Part shown: positions 48,705 through 58,655 of the stretch, piece by piece
Numbering within the stretch: the first letter of the stretch is position 1
How the letters are laid out: every line of letters starts with the position of its first letter
Origin: Bacteroidales bacterium
GTDB lineage: Bacteria; Bacteroidota; Bacteroidia; Bacteroidales; UBA932
Length of the DNA stretch: 64,000 bases
Assembly: GCA_017473705.1 (NCBI GenBank)
Contig: JAFUJQ010000029.1
Span: forward strand, 62,001-126,000
Direction of reading: 5' to 3'
Notes under the pieces: generated by a model
Databases searched by the model: none
The model's input: only the letters and a program-made list of their open reading frames with translations
Told to the model about the DNA's origin: nothing
Translations under genes and position numbers: made by a program

Positions 48705-51398
48705 CTATAGCGCCCTTGAGGTCTTGACGAGGCTTTCTCCAAGGCCTATGCTGTAGCCCTGAGAGAAGAATACGACTCTGTTGAAGGTGTCGGCCAGCAC
48801 GATAAGCGGCAGGCGGCCTCCCTTGTCGAGTTTCATCTCGGTTGCGATCATATTCCTCATCTTTCCTTCGATGTCGACGCCAAAGTGCACTGTTGACGGA
48901 AGCTTGAAGTCCTGGGCACGGAACTTTCTGTAGTCATCTTCTGTAGCGAACACCACGAGGATAGGTCTGCCCCATGCCTCAAGTTCGGCAGCAGCGGCCG
49001 AGATGTCCATGAGGGCGTGGTTGGTCGGCTCTGTGCCGTAATCAACCAACGCTATGGCAAAGTAGCCGCGGCCTGTGGTTTCGAGGACAGATTTCTTTCG
49101 CTGATGCTCAAGCGACTTTGTCGATGACTCGACTCGGCCTTCGGCCTCGCTCGAAATGACAGAAGAGGCGCTCGAAATGACAGCACTATATTTCATCTCC
49201 GAGTCGAAGCTTCCTATGACGCGGATCTGGTCCTTGATGTCACGCATCACCAGTTCGCGGACTGTCGTCTTTCCTTCCTCTACTGTGAAGAATTCCACAT
49301 CTGCAAAGACGTTTCCGCCTGACATTCTTGAGCCGCTCACAAGCATATAGTATCCGCAGTCCATCGTCTGAGCGTCCTTGAAGAGCGAAGCCCATGTGCC
49401 GTCATAGTTCAACAGCTGGAAGTTACCGTCTACATATTTCGAGAGGGTAAAATGAGTCTTGTACTTTGGATCGTCCAAAAGCGGAATCTCGTTGTAAGTC
49501 AGTTTAAGCTTACCCTGTGGAGCCACAATCTGCTCCTGGGCATCGAAATCCACGTCGTAGATATCCCCTTTGTCCATGTATTTCACCACTCTGGTAACAG
49601 GATCCATCCACGCCCGCACATTAAAGCTACGGCACACTGCGACAAAGAAAATATCACGCGATCCCTTGTCGGCGAGTCTTGTCTCCCATACTCTCTTCGG
49701 GTCAAGCTGCACATAGCGCAAGCTGATGTCATCATGCATCTTGAGGTTGTCCTTACACCACTTTACAAAAAGGCCAGTATCATATCTCACGGTATCAGCC
49801 AGGGACTGAGGAATATTATTCTGGAAATATTCACGATACACCCTGAGAAGTTCCGTATCTACCCTAGGACATATTACATAGGGAGTAAGATTATCTCTGA
49901 AAGAACCAAAATAGAGATGATCATCAAGAACCGACTTTGGAGTGTCGCGAAGATCCTTCTGGGCCAAAGTCTCAAGAAGCAGACATGCAGAATGAAGCAT
50001 TCCCTTCTGATCTGCCTCATACAGGAAATCAGTGATTTCATTATGGTTTCCTCTTGAAGCCACCAGAATATCAGCTATACGCTGATCCCGATTCTCAATG
50101 AATTTCGTCTCGAAATTCTTTGCATACTCCAGACCTGTCTGCGCAGTGTAAAATGTAGCCACATAAGCATTTCTCAGAGAATCTTCATATTCCATACGGC
50201 GTGTATTCTCCGCCCTCTGCTCATCTGTAACATCCGGAAGCTGAGCGTTCTCCACAGGAGGAACGATTTCCATCTCCATATGTGGAATAGCCGAGCCTTC
50301 CTCATATTCCAGAACTATGGACACAGCCTCGTCCTTGCCGTATGTAACCTTTGCAAATCCGAAGCGGCCATCCTTTGTTGCATAGACCATCATATCGCCA
50401 AGACCAGCTGTGAGAGCGGTCTTTCCCTGTGCATCGGTGAGCTTATACGCGACGCTGTTGAACTCGGAATAGTTATAGATCTTATAGTCTACCTTCGCCG
50501 CCTCGACAGGAGCGCCATCTTTGTCCACAACGGTCACATCAACAACCGCAGACTCCGGAGCATAGTGCTCTATGACATTGATTTCCGTATAGTTAGGAGT
50601 CTCACGTACAATCTCCTCCGGCCCGTTGTATCGTCCGAACACATTGGTATGCATCAGCATTCCCCTGCTGGCAGGAGCATTGAACCAGCCGAGATTGAGT
50701 ACAGGCTCAGGCTCGCATGCACCGAGGAAGTACCACTTGCCGTCAACCCATGCCTCAACCCATGCGTGGTTGCTGTCTGTGTGGGCCCATCTCGGAGTAT
50801 ATACCTGGCGGGCAGGGATCCCGACCGAACGGAGAGCAGCTACGAGGAGAGTAGACTCCTCGCCGCAGCGGCCGTATGCTGTCTTGACAGTCGCAAGCGG
50901 AGAGCTTGTACGACGGTCTGAAGGCATATAGACGGCCTTTTCATGGCACCAGTGGTTGACCTCCAGCACTGCATCGTGCATAGACATACCTTTGATTCTT
51001 GGAGCCAATTCCTCATAGAACACATATCGTGCAGAATCAAGATTTTCGTTGTTGACGCGCACAGGGAGCACGAAATGCCTCATCTCACGCTCCGGCACAT
51101 TCTTTCCCCAAGGCATCTCCTTGAGGGCCCTGCAGGTCATCCTATAATGGTCCAGATAATACTCCGGAGTATTATTGACGATGTCCCCAAGCGGCATATA
51201 GGCATAAAGGAATTCCAATGCCTCCTCTTCTTTCTGGCCAAGGTTCATAGAGGCCAGGTCTATGCCTGCGGCCTCCATGATCGCGCTGCGCGACTGGAAG
51301 TCTTCTGTCACGGTGATGCGATATTCTTTGTCAGCGATGAAATGAGATGTGCAGGCCGTGAGAGCCAGCATAAGAATCAAAGAGAATCTTGATTTCAT
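48705..51398 (-). CDS. Transglutaminase-like lipoprotein with C-terminal thioredoxin-like domain
   Basis: 897 residues, lipoprotein signal MKSRFSLILMLALTAC. The transglutaminase core is at about 145-235: Cys178 in AYGRCGEESTLLVAALRSVG, His211 in HTDSNHAWVEAW, with Glu229 in GACEPEP in place of the usual third acidic residue. Beta-sandwich domains follow, and the last 110 residues look thioredoxin-like (PILVVFATEDDYRKF, RLPLIVLADTFNRVVFFSQG) but without a CxxC. Residues about 737-757 are translated from class A repeat DNA. It overlaps tilS by 4 bases. The substrate is unknown. Confidence 0.82.
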   Translation of the reverse strand: MKSRFSLILMLALTACTSHFIADKEYRITVTEDFQSRSAIMEAAGIDLASMNLGQKEEEALEFLYAYMPLGDIVNNTPEYYLDHYRMTCRALKEMPWGKNVPEREMRHFVLPVRVNNENLDSARYVFYEELAPRIKGMSMHDAVLEVNHWCHEKAVYMPSDRRTSSPLATVKTAYGRCGEESTLLVAALRSVGIPARQVYTPRWAHTDSNHAWVEAWVDGKWYFLGACEPEPVLNLGWFNAPASRGMLMHTNVFGRYNGPEEIVRETPNYTEINVIEHYAPESAVVDVTVVDKDGAPVEAAKVDYKIYNYSEFNSVAYKLTDAQGKTALTAGLGDMMVYATKDGRFGFAKVTYGKDEAVSIVLEYEEGSAIPHMEMEIVPPVENAQLPDVTDEQRAENTRRMEYEDSLRNAYVATFYTAQTGLEYAKNFETKFIENRDQRIADILVASRGNHNEITDFLYEADQKGMLHSACLLLETLAQKDLRDTPKSVLDDHLYFGSFRDNLTPYVICPRVDTELLRVYREYFQNNIPQSLADTVRYDTGLFVKWCKDNLKMHDDISLRYVQLDPKRVWETRLADKGSRDIFFVAVCRSFNVRAWMDPVTRVVKYMDKGDIYDVDFDAQEQIVAPQGKLKLTYNEIPLLDDPKYKTHFTLSKYVDGNFQLLNYDGTWASLFKDAQTMDCGYYMLVSGSRMSGGNVFADVEFFTVEEGKTTVRELVMRDIKDQIRVIGSFDSEMKYSAVISSASSVISSEAEGRVESSTKSLEHQRKKSVLETTGRGYFAIALVDYGTEPTNHALMDISAAAAELEAWGRPILVVFATEDDYRKFRAQDFKLPSTVHFGVDIEGKMRNMIATEMKLDKGGRLPLIVLADTFNRVVFFSQGYSIGLGESLVKTSRAL
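49120..49183. repeat. Class A repeat inside the transglutaminase gene
   Basis: TCGACTCGGCCTTCGGCCTC followed by GCTCGAAATGACAG, and again GCTCGAAATGACAG 22 bases on, is a class A palindrome with a duplicated end. It is read in frame on the minus strand as VISSASSVISSEAEGRVESS without a stop. Confidence 0.8.
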
Positions 51399-52987
51399 AG
51401 TGTTATCCTGATTATTGATGTGGTCCTGTCGGACACTTTATAGTAGTCGTCCATTCTTACGCCAAGCAAGGCTGCGACGTGCTGTTTCTCTGCCATGTCT
51501 CCAATGCAGTCGATCAAGACGAGGGCTCCAGTCTTGTCCTGATGGCTGTATTTGAGGTCAGTGAACATGTCGCTGAGCTTCTTCTTTCCTCTCATTCCGA
51601 GAGGTATCATCCAGTCTCCGTTTCTCCATCTGCGGCAGACAAACGGGAACTTCAGTTTGTCAGCATCGAAGATGAGCGTGCCGGCAGGCTGCTGCAGGGG
51701 CATTTCTGCCGACCATGGCAGGACTTCGACAACAAAACGCCTCCCGTTGCAGTGGTATGCTCCGGCTCCGCGCACCGGGACGAAGGGATCCCCGATCAGG
51801 TCGGGATTGACGGCAACGTCATGGGCAGGATGTCCGGGGACGTCATGGCCGGCTTGACCGGCCATCTTTGGAACGACCACGAGACTCTGCCGTTCAGTAC
51901 GGAGAACATAGCCGGAAGACTCGAAGCGTTTGCCGGAGAGAGTTCTGTCTGACACGAGCAGGTTCTCAAGAGACTCGAGTACGGAGGAGTTGAAACCGTA
52001 TGGCTCGAGTATATAATATAAAAGGTAGCGCCATTGGGGGATTTCCAGGAGGCGGGGGATGGAGAGGGAGATTTCTCCACTCGCTTCGCTCGGTCGGAAT
52101 GACAATGGGGAAAGTACATTATCAACATGTTCTTTGCACCATTCTTCTACGATTGAAGAGGCGTCGGAGAGGTATGTCATTTCGCGGTTGAGGGTGCGGA
52201 CATACGAAGGGTTCATGCGCTCGAAGAGCGGGAATACTTCGTGACGGATGCTGTTGCGGCGATACTCCACGGAAGAGTTGGTGCTGTCTTCGCGGTACGG
52301 GACTTTCCAGGCGAAGACGTGGCCTTCGATCTGCTTGCGGGTGAAGGTCAGCATCGGACGCAAGAGGACTCCGCTTCCACATGGAAGAGAAGAGACAGCC
52401 TTCATTCCGGTAAGGCCCTTGAGGCCTGCTCCGCGGACCATGTTGAGAACCAAAGTCTCGGCATTGTCGTCAGCATGGTGAGCAACGACAACTGCTTCAT
52501 AACCATGTTCCTGACACAATTCTCCGAACCACCTGTATCTCAGTTCCCTGGCCGCCATTTCTATGCTCACGCCGTTCTCTGCAGTATATCCGACAGTGTC
52601 AAAATCAACACGATGCATACGCACGCCGTTCTCCTCGGCCCACTTCGTCACAAGGGCCTCGTCGCCGTCGCTCTCCTCACCGCGAAGATGGAAATTACAA
52701 TGTGCAATAGCGAAACTTTCCGTGCCAAAGCACCGAAGCCACAAATCAGCCAGACACATGGAGTCAATGCCACCACTGACTGCCAGAAGACATCGATTGT
52801 CAAAGGTGGAAGTCAGGGGTGCAGAAAGCGTGCTACCCCCCTGGCCGCAGGGGGAGGGGCCCACGAAGTGGGAGGGGTTCTTTCTGCACCCTTGACTTCC
52901 ACCCTGGTCCATAGAAACAGAGGCTGACCGTGAATCTGCGATCAGCCCCCTCAATTCTTCAACTTTATGCCTGAAGCGTTCAAGCAT
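51395..52987 (-). CDS. tilS: tRNA(Ile)-lysidine synthase with repeat-derived insertions
   Basis: 530 residues, the enzyme that makes lysidine at position 34 of tRNA-Ile(CAU). The PP-loop SGGIDS is at 71-76, followed by HCNFHLRGEESDGDE, VVAHHADDNAETLVLNMVRG and YREDSTN. The C-terminal substrate-binding domain is present (MIPLGMRGKKKLSDMF). Normally the PP-loop lies about 20-25 residues from the start; here residues about 29-61 are translated from a class C palindromic element. Residues about 294-308 (PLSFRPSEASGEISL) come from a class A repeat. Neither breaks the frame. TilS is essential, so the protein presumably works. Confidence 0.93.
   Translation of the reverse strand: MLERFRHKVEELRGLIADSRSASVSMDQGGSQGCRKNPSHFVGPSPCGQGGSTLSAPLTSTFDNRCLLAVSGGIDSMCLADLWLRCFGTESFAIAHCNFHLRGEESDGDEALVTKWAEENGVRMHRVDFDTVGYTAENGVSIEMAARELRYRWFGELCQEHGYEAVVVAHHADDNAETLVLNMVRGAGLKGLTGMKAVSSLPCGSGVLLRPMLTFTRKQIEGHVFAWKVPYREDSTNSSVEYRRNSIRHEVFPLFERMNPSYVRTLNREMTYLSDASSIVEEWCKEHVDNVLSPLSFRPSEASGEISLSIPRLLEIPQWRYLLYYILEPYGFNSSVLESLENLLVSDRTLSGKRFESSGYVLRTERQSLVVVPKMAGQAGHDVPGHPAHDVAVNPDLIGDPFVPVRGAGAYHCNGRRFVVEVLPWSAEMPLQQPAGTLIFDADKLKFPFVCRRWRNGDWMIPLGMRGKKKLSDMFTDLKYSHQDKTGALVLIDCIGDMAEKQHVAALLGVRMDDYYKVSDRTTSIIRITL
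52068..52107. repeat. Class A repeat inside tilS
   Basis: GAGATTTCTCCACTCGCTTC followed by GCTCGGTCGGAATGACAATG, the full-length class A form. It adds about 13 residues between two helices of TilS. Confidence 0.85.
52805..52903. repeat. Class C element inside tilS, 99 bp with 24-bp inverted arms
   Basis: Left arm 52805-52828 (starts GGTGGAAGTCAGGGG) and right arm 52880-52903 are inverted with one mismatch. The core contains CCCCCTGGCCGCAGGGGG and GGGCCCACGAAGTGGG, both palindromic, and resembles the core at 39276-39382. Its 99 bases are a multiple of three, so tilS stays in frame. Confidence 0.85.
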
Positions 52988-54048
52988 TATTTCTTGCTTG
53001 CGATTGTATATGTAAATCCGAATGCAACTGACTCCTTGAACTGGATCCTCTGATGGGTCTTGCCATCCTTCTCGCTGAAAATCATGACCTTGTCATCATA
53101 GATGAGGTTGGTCGTAACAGTGAATGAGAAGTATTTTGCAAGCTTCCAGTCAACACGGTTGTCCCAGTTGACACGCATGTTCTGCGGCTTGTCGAGATAG
53201 TTCGAGAAGAGCACTACCTGTGTGCTGTATGAGAAGTTGTCGTTGACATTGACCTTGGCGTCGACCTTGAGCTGGGCACCGAACTCGAAACGTGCGCTTC
53301 TGAGCTGTGAACCGTCTGTAGGGACTCCCTCGGTAACACCTTCCCACTCCTTTCTCAGCGGCATGCTGTAGCCCTGGCGGAATCTCACGTCTTCAACAAT
53401 GACGAAACCTCCGGTAAGAGGGGCGAAGTTGACGGACAGCCACTTTGCAGGCGTCCAGTCAATACCGAGCGCGAGATTGGTATAAGCCGGCGAAAGGATT
53501 CCGGAAAGAGGCTTGCGGGCATCCATCCACGCCTGTACCTTGTCCTTCATAGGAAGGTTCTCAAGGCCTTCCACGACAGGAGTCTTATACTCATAACCTG
53601 GTGCAAACTGCGACTTGAAGTCATAGTTGGCAGAGAAGTAGAAATTCTTCATGGCCTCTGTCTTGTAGCCCCACTTGCTTTCAAGATATATACGGTCTGT
53701 ATTCTTCTGGATGATAGGCTTTGATGAAGCGTAGAGGAAACCATAGTCCAGCTGGAGACGGTTGTTCCAGAACATTTCGTCCTTCTTGTAGTTCGCGTTT
53801 GCGTCGATGAAGGCCGCAAGAGACACGGTGTTGTCACCACCGGCCGCCCAGTTTGTGAGGCTGGTCTGACCGAGGCTTACGTTGGTCTTCAACGAACTTT
53901 TCCAGTAGTTAGGCTTCTCCACCTTGACCTCTGCGTTCTGAGCAGCGTCAATCGCCTTTGCCGCTTCCGCTGCAGCCTGCTGTGCGTCCTGTGCATATGA
54001 TGTGAATGCTACAAGGGCAGCAGCCAATGTGATTATTAATTTTTTCAT
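52987..54048 (-). CDS. DUF3078 family outer-membrane protein
   Basis: 353 residues with a signal peptide (MKKLIITLAAALVAFTSYAQ) and a short Ala-rich stretch (DAQQAAAEAAKAIDAAQNAE). The typical DUF3078 segments are KTNVSLGQTSLTNWAAGGDN, NNRLQLDYGFLY and WGYKTEAMKNFYFSANYDFK. The C-terminus FGFTYTIASKK fits a beta-barrel. Its function is not known. The start at 54048 lies two bases after the proS stop, and its stop overlaps the tilS start (TAATG), so it belongs to a proS-DUF3078-tilS-transglutaminase run. Confidence 0.82.
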   Translation of the reverse strand: MKKLIITLAAALVAFTSYAQDAQQAAAEAAKAIDAAQNAEVKVEKPNYWKSSLKTNVSLGQTSLTNWAAGGDNTVSLAAFIDANANYKKDEMFWNNRLQLDYGFLYASSKPIIQKNTDRIYLESKWGYKTEAMKNFYFSANYDFKSQFAPGYEYKTPVVEGLENLPMKDKVQAWMDARKPLSGILSPAYTNLALGIDWTPAKWLSVNFAPLTGGFVIVEDVRFRQGYSMPLRKEWEGVTEGVPTDGSQLRSARFEFGAQLKVDAKVNVNDNFSYSTQVVLFSNYLDKPQNMRVNWDNRVDWKLAKYFSFTVTTNLIYDDKVMIFSEKDGKTHQRIQFKESVAFGFTYTIASKK

Positions 54049-54050
54049 AG

Positions 54051-55532
54051 TTAATAAGAAATTGCAAATAGAACTCTCTGGCTTGAAGGCTTGCCTGTGT
54101 AGATGCACTTGCCTTCCTCTACGCATACTGCGCTGTCTACAGGGATGCAGCGGATGGTAGCCTTTGTCTCCTCCTTGATCTTCTCCTCGGTCTCCGGAGT
54201 TCCGTCCCAGTGGCAGAGAAGGAATCCGCCCTTGGTGATTTCTTCCTTGAACTCTTCCCATGTGTCAACCTTGCGGATGCTGTCGTCACGGAACTTGAGA
54301 GCCTTTGCGTAGATATTGTCCTGGATCTCGTCAAGAAGCGCTGCAATCACGTCAGCCACACCTTCCTGAGGGTGCGAAGCCTTCTCGCAAGTGTCACGGC
54401 GGGCAAGCTCTACAGTGCCGTTTTCAAGGTCACGTCCACCCATTGCGAGGCGTACAGGCACACCCTTGAGCTCCCACTCTGCGAACTTGAATCCCGGACG
54501 GAGAGTGTCACGACTGTCGATCTTGACAGTGATGCCCTTAGCCTCAAGCTCCTTCTTGAATGCCGCCATCTTGTCGAGGATGGCATTGTTCACTGCCTCA
54601 TCCTTTCCTGTGATAGGAACCATCACTACCTGGATAGGAGCGAGCTTCGGAGGAAGCACGAGACCGTTGTCGTCTCCGTGAGCCATGATGAGGGCACCCA
54701 TAAGACGGGTCGAAACGCCCCATGATGTAGCCCACACATACTCCTGCTGGCCTTCCTTGTTGGTAAACATCACGTCGAACGCCTTGGCGAAGTTCTGTCC
54801 GAGGAAGTGCGAAGTACCTGCCTGCAGAGCCTTTCCGTCCTGCATGAGGGCCTCGATGGTCATGGTGTCAAGAGCACCCGCGAAACGCTCGTTCGGGCTC
54901 TTGTGGCCTACCACTACAGGCACGCCCATGTAGTTGCGGGCGAAGTCTGCGTATACATTCACCATTCTCATTGTCTCTTCCTCAGCCTCCTGACGCGTAG
55001 CGTGGGCTGTGTGTCCCTCCTGCCAGAGGAACTCCGCGGTGCGGAGGAAAAGGCGGGTACGCATTTCCCAACGCACTACATTCGCCCACTGGTTGCATAG
55101 GATCGGAAGGTCTCTCCACGATGTAACCCAGTTCTTGTATGTATTCCAGATGATGGTCTCTGATGTCGGTCTGACGATGAGTTCCTCCTCGAGCTTCGCC
55201 GACGGATCGACAACGACGCCGTTACCGTTCGGATCGGCCATGAGCCTGTGGTGTGTCACCACTGCGCACTCCTTTGCGAATCCCTCCACGTGCTCCGCCT
55301 CGCGGCTAAGGAACGACTTAGGGATGAAGAGAGGGAAATATGCGTTCTGAACGCCTGTCTCCTTGAACATCTTGTCAAGCACGTCCTGCATCTTCTCCCA
55401 GATTGCATATCCGTAAGGCTTGATCACCATACATCCCCTTACGGCAGAGCGTTCTGCCAGGTCTGCCTTTACTACAAGGTTGTCATACCACTGAGAGTAG
55501 TTGTCTGACCTCTTGGTTACTTCTTTTGCCAT
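54051..55532 (-). CDS. proS: Prolyl-tRNA synthetase (archaeal/eukaryotic-like type)
   Basis: 493 residues, class II synthetase of the shorter form without the bacterial editing insertion. Motifs include [20 protein letters not shown], motif 2 [20 protein letters not shown], and [18 protein letters not shown], with the C-terminal zinc-binding-like extension ([20 protein letters not shown]). This type is common in Bacteroidetes. The start [13 protein letters not shown] is used; the frame runs further upstream as a hydrophobic stretch that is not coding. It heads the four-gene minus-strand run. Confidence 0.95.
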   Translation of the reverse strand: MAKEVTKRSDNYSQWYDNLVVKADLAERSAVRGCMVIKPYGYAIWEKMQDVLDKMFKETGVQNAYFPLFIPKSFLSREAEHVEGFAKECAVVTHHRLMADPNGNGVVVDPSAKLEEELIVRPTSETIIWNTYKNWVTSWRDLPILCNQWANVVRWEMRTRLFLRTAEFLWQEGHTAHATRQEAEEETMRMVNVYADFARNYMGVPVVVGHKSPNERFAGALDTMTIEALMQDGKALQAGTSHFLGQNFAKAFDVMFTNKEGQQEYVWATSWGVSTRLMGALIMAHGDDNGLVLPPKLAPIQVVMVPITGKDEAVNNAILDKMAAFKKELEAKGITVKIDSRDTLRPGFKFAEWELKGVPVRLAMGGRDLENGTVELARRDTCEKASHPQEGVADVIAALLDEIQDNIYAKALKFRDDSIRKVDTWEEFKEEITKGGFLLCHWDGTPETEEKIKEETKATIRCIPVDSAVCVEEGKCIYTGKPSSQRVLFAISY

Positions 55533-55677
55533 TGTATTTTGCTTTTTATTGTTTTTATACGTATAATTGTATTTGAATGCGCTTCCCTGAAACACCGCAA
55601 AACACGGTACGGTTATTGCATAATCAAACAGGATGCGAAGATACGAAATTATTATCAATAAATATAGGAGAAAGACT

Positions 55678-56997
55678 ATGAAAAAGAGTTCATTGCTGCT
55701 GATTGCAGTCTCATTGATCCTCGCGGGATGCGGAACCGTAGCGAAAATGGCGGATTCCACCAGCAGCGCAAGGTTCGAGGACGGCATCTACAGCAGTACA
55801 CCCAGCTTCATGTCAAGAACAGAGAAGCAGGCCGCTCAGAACGAGACAGATGCACTTGTAGAGAGGACCAAGGCCTCGAAGATATATCTTTTCGGAGAGA
55901 AGAAGGATACCGTGATGATTCCCGAGAACATGTCTGCACGCATACAGTATGACAAGGAACTCGGCAGCACAGTGGTCACTGTAGGAGAAAACCCTTATGA
56001 CTGGCAGAACTACATCGACCCGTGGGGATACTATAGTCCATACACCCCATACAGCATAGGCAGTTCATGGTACTGGAGCAGGCACTATAATCCTTGGTAC
56101 TGGGATGCCTGGTCATATAATCCATGGTACTACAGATACGGAGGATGGTATGGCGGATGGTACGACCCATGGTATTATGGATACGGAGGATGGTACGACC
56201 CATGGTATTATGGCGGATGGTACGGATACATGCACCCATACTACTGCGGATGGTACGGCGGATGGGATCCATACTGGCATCACCATCACCACCATGGCCC
56301 GATCTATGTCGGTGGCGATAAGGACGACCGCTGGCACGGTTCAAGGCGCAGCACCGGCTCTGACAGAGTCTTCACCAGCAGGGTTTCCACCCGCGGCGGC
56401 ATTGGCAGCAGCAGTTCTGCAGGCAGGACAGCCGGTTCAAGCACGGTATCACGCCAGTCTGTGTCAGGAAAGTCCGTAGCGACACGAGTGAGCGGAACTT
56501 CAGCAAACAGGACCAGCGCCAGCAGGGTGTCTGCACCTAAAAGGGTGTCTGGAACAGCTTCCGCCAAGACAGGAGCACAGGCAGCAGTATCAGCCGGCAC
56601 AGCAGCTGCTCCATCAAGGGGTACGGCTGTCAGCAGAGGTAACGCAACAGCAGCCAACCGAGGCTCGGTGTCTGCCGGACAGAATTTCAGAAGACCGACA
56701 GCAACAGTGACGGCTCCGTCAGTAAACCGCGGCACAGGCACACCGACGAACGCATCTGGATCAAGTTACAGACCAGCTACATCGAGCAGCAGAAGCTATG
56801 GAGCATCAGGTTCAAGCTACAGAAGCTCAAGCCCGTCATCAAGCAGCAGGTCTTCAAGCTACAGTTCCGGAAGTTCCAGCAGGAGCAGCTATAGCAGCGG
56901 AAGTTCGTCAAGCAGCAGGAGCAGCTATGGCGGTGGCGGCGGATACAGCGGAGGCGGAAGCAGCCGTAGCGGCGGCTCGTCAGGCGGAAGGAGATAA
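55678..56997 (+). CDS. Tyr/Trp/Gly-rich repetitive lipoprotein with Ser/Arg-rich tail
   Basis: 439 residues, lipoprotein signal [18 protein letters not shown]. Residues about 20-100 are an ordinary globular part. Residues about 110-205 are extremely rich in Trp and Tyr with repeated [11 protein letters not shown] units, then a WHHHHHHG cluster. The last 230 residues are Ser/Gly/Arg/Thr-rich low complexity ending [15 protein letters not shown] Shine-Dalgarno-like AGGAG precedes the ATG. I know similar repeat proteins only as uncharacterised Bacteroidetes lipoproteins. A surface-adhesive or metal-binding role is speculation. It is followed by a FadL-type porin gene after 20 bases. Confidence 0.75.
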   Translation: MKKSSLLLIAVSLILAGCGTVAKMADSTSSARFEDGIYSSTPSFMSRTEKQAAQNETDALVERTKASKIYLFGEKKDTVMIPENMSARIQYDKELGSTVVTVGENPYDWQNYIDPWGYYSPYTPYSIGSSWYWSRHYNPWYWDAWSYNPWYYRYGGWYGGWYDPWYYGYGGWYDPWYYGGWYGYMHPYYCGWYGGWDPYWHHHHHHGPIYVGGDKDDRWHGSRRSTGSDRVFTSRVSTRGGIGSSSSAGRTAGSSTVSRQSVSGKSVATRVSGTSANRTSASRVSAPKRVSGTASAKTGAQAAVSAGTAAAPSRGTAVSRGNATAANRGSVSAGQNFRRPTATVTAPSVNRGTGTPTNASGSSYRPATSSSRSYGASGSSYRSSSPSSSSRSSSYSSGSSSRSSYSSGSSSSSRSSYGGGGGYSGGGSSRSGGSSGGRR

Positions 56998-57017
56998 GAC
57001 AACTTAACACTTTGAAT

Positions 57018-58655
57018 ATGAGGAAGACAATACTTGCAATAGCATTCACATTTGCTGCGCTTGCGGCAAATGCTCAGACAATATACGACGCCCTGCTCTT
57101 CAGCGAAAGAGACTATCAGGGATCGGCCAGAACCATGGCCATGGGAGATGCTTTCACAGCCCTCGGAGGGGACCTCGGTTCGATCAACCTGAACCCGGCA
57201 GGCAGCGCCGTGGCAAAATACGCCCAGTTCACGATCACTCCGGCGCTGACAATCAGCTCCAACACCACTCAGGGCGTGTCACCATACTCTGACGGATCTC
57301 TGCCATACTTTGAGAAGAAATACAGGAACACCGCCACTAACTTCGGAGTTCCAAACATCGGCCTGACATTCAACTGGAACACCAACAGGAAATCAGGCTT
57401 GAAGAATGTGACATTCGGATTTGTGGTAAACCAGGTCAACGACTGGCACGAGGACGTGTATGCGGCAGGAAGAAACTCGACGACATCATATATGGGAGCC
57501 ATGGCCACAGAGGCGACAGACCTCGGCCTGAACGGAACATACCTCAACATGAATGACGCATACGACTACGACCCATGGAAATATGTAGTAGGATACCAAA
57601 GCGGAATGATCTCGACCTTCGGAGGATATGACGACCAGTTCGTAGGAGCGAGCGAGCTTATCTTCGACAATGGCGAGCAGACAGAAATCGCCCTTGGAGG
57701 CCCTCTGGACCAGACATATGGCAGAAGAGTAAGAGGCAAGAAGAGCGACTATGTATTCAACCTCGGATTCAACATCTCGGACTTCATCTACTTCGGAGCG
57801 AACCTCGGCATCACCGCAATGGGCTACTCATATGACGAATATTTCAAGGAAGTTGCAGTCGATCCTTCTGACTTCGTCATCGACCTCGACAACGGCGAGA
57901 GACTGTACTTCGACAGCATGAAATACAAATATTCATACGAGATGGAGTCATCAGGAGTCTACGGAAAGTTCGGAGTCATCATCACTCCGGGGCTCGGCCT
58001 CCGCTTCGGAGCGGCCATCCAGACTCCTACAGCGACGAAGATCAGCGAGGAGTGGAGGATGTCTGGAGAAACCACATACACTGACAAGGACTACAACGGA
58101 TATGCTCAAAGCCCTGAAGGAGAAGACATGTATGCCTTCTCAGAGCCATGGAGATTCAATCTCGGAGCGGCCTACACACTCGGAAAGCTCGCCGTGTTCA
58201 GTGTCGACTATGAAATGTGCGACTTCAGCGCAATGAAGTTCAAGAGGAACGGTTTCGACGACGGCAGAGACTATTTCGACGACCTCAACACCGACATAGC
58301 CAAGACTTTCGGCAAGTCACATATGCTCAGAGCCGGAGTTGAAGTGAAGCCTTTTGACAGACTCGCAGTCAGGGCAGGATACGGACTCACCACTTCTCCG
58401 GAGATGTTCGACACATTCGGAAACAGCATCAAGGCTCCGATGTCACAGAACGCATCATTCGGTCTCGGTTTCATTTCAAGGAAGTCGTTCTTTGCAGACC
58501 TTGCATGCAGATATGCATTCGCCACTGACGAATACTTCATGCCATACAGCGACTACATGTTCGACGCAGAGGGCAACGTGACAGAGTTCGCACCTGAGAT
58601 CCTCAACAGAAAGGATGCATGGAAGGTCCTCCTTACTTTAGGCTGGAGGTTTTAA
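57018..58655 (+). CDS. OmpP1/FadL-family outer-membrane transport protein
   Basis: 545 residues with a signal peptide (MRKTILAIAFTFAALAANAQ). The FadL hallmark follows at once: ARTMAMGDAFTALGGDLGSI and NLNPAGSAVAKYAQFTITPA. The barrel strands end LTLGWRF with a terminal phenylalanine. FadL relatives carry hydrophobic molecules such as fatty acids or aromatic compounds across the outer membrane. The ATG at 57018 is chosen over a TTG two codons earlier. Its end overlaps the convergent WbqC-like gene by 23 bases. Confidence 0.88.
   Translation: MRKTILAIAFTFAALAANAQTIYDALLFSERDYQGSARTMAMGDAFTALGGDLGSINLNPAGSAVAKYAQFTITPALTISSNTTQGVSPYSDGSLPYFEKKYRNTATNFGVPNIGLTFNWNTNRKSGLKNVTFGFVVNQVNDWHEDVYAAGRNSTTSYMGAMATEATDLGLNGTYLNMNDAYDYDPWKYVVGYQSGMISTFGGYDDQFVGASELIFDNGEQTEIALGGPLDQTYGRRVRGKKSDYVFNLGFNISDFIYFGANLGITAMGYSYDEYFKEVAVDPSDFVIDLDNGERLYFDSMKYKYSYEMESSGVYGKFGVIITPGLGLRFGAAIQTPTATKISEEWRMSGETTYTDKDYNGYAQSPEGEDMYAFSEPWRFNLGAAYTLGKLAVFSVDYEMCDFSAMKFKRNGFDDGRDYFDDLNTDIAKTFGKSHMLRAGVEVKPFDRLAVRAGYGLTTSPEMFDTFGNSIKAPMSQNASFGLGFISRKSFFADLACRYAFATDEYFMPYSDYMFDAEGNVTEFAPEILNRKDAWKVLLTLGWRF

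Noticed and set aside
54210..54725. Plus-strand open frame antisense to proS
   Set aside because: Long antisense frames arise from the codon bias of proS; the composition is not protein-like and no promoter or family was seen.
56304..56741. Antisense frame over the Ser/Arg-rich lipoprotein tail
   Set aside because: It is a by-product of low-complexity codons.
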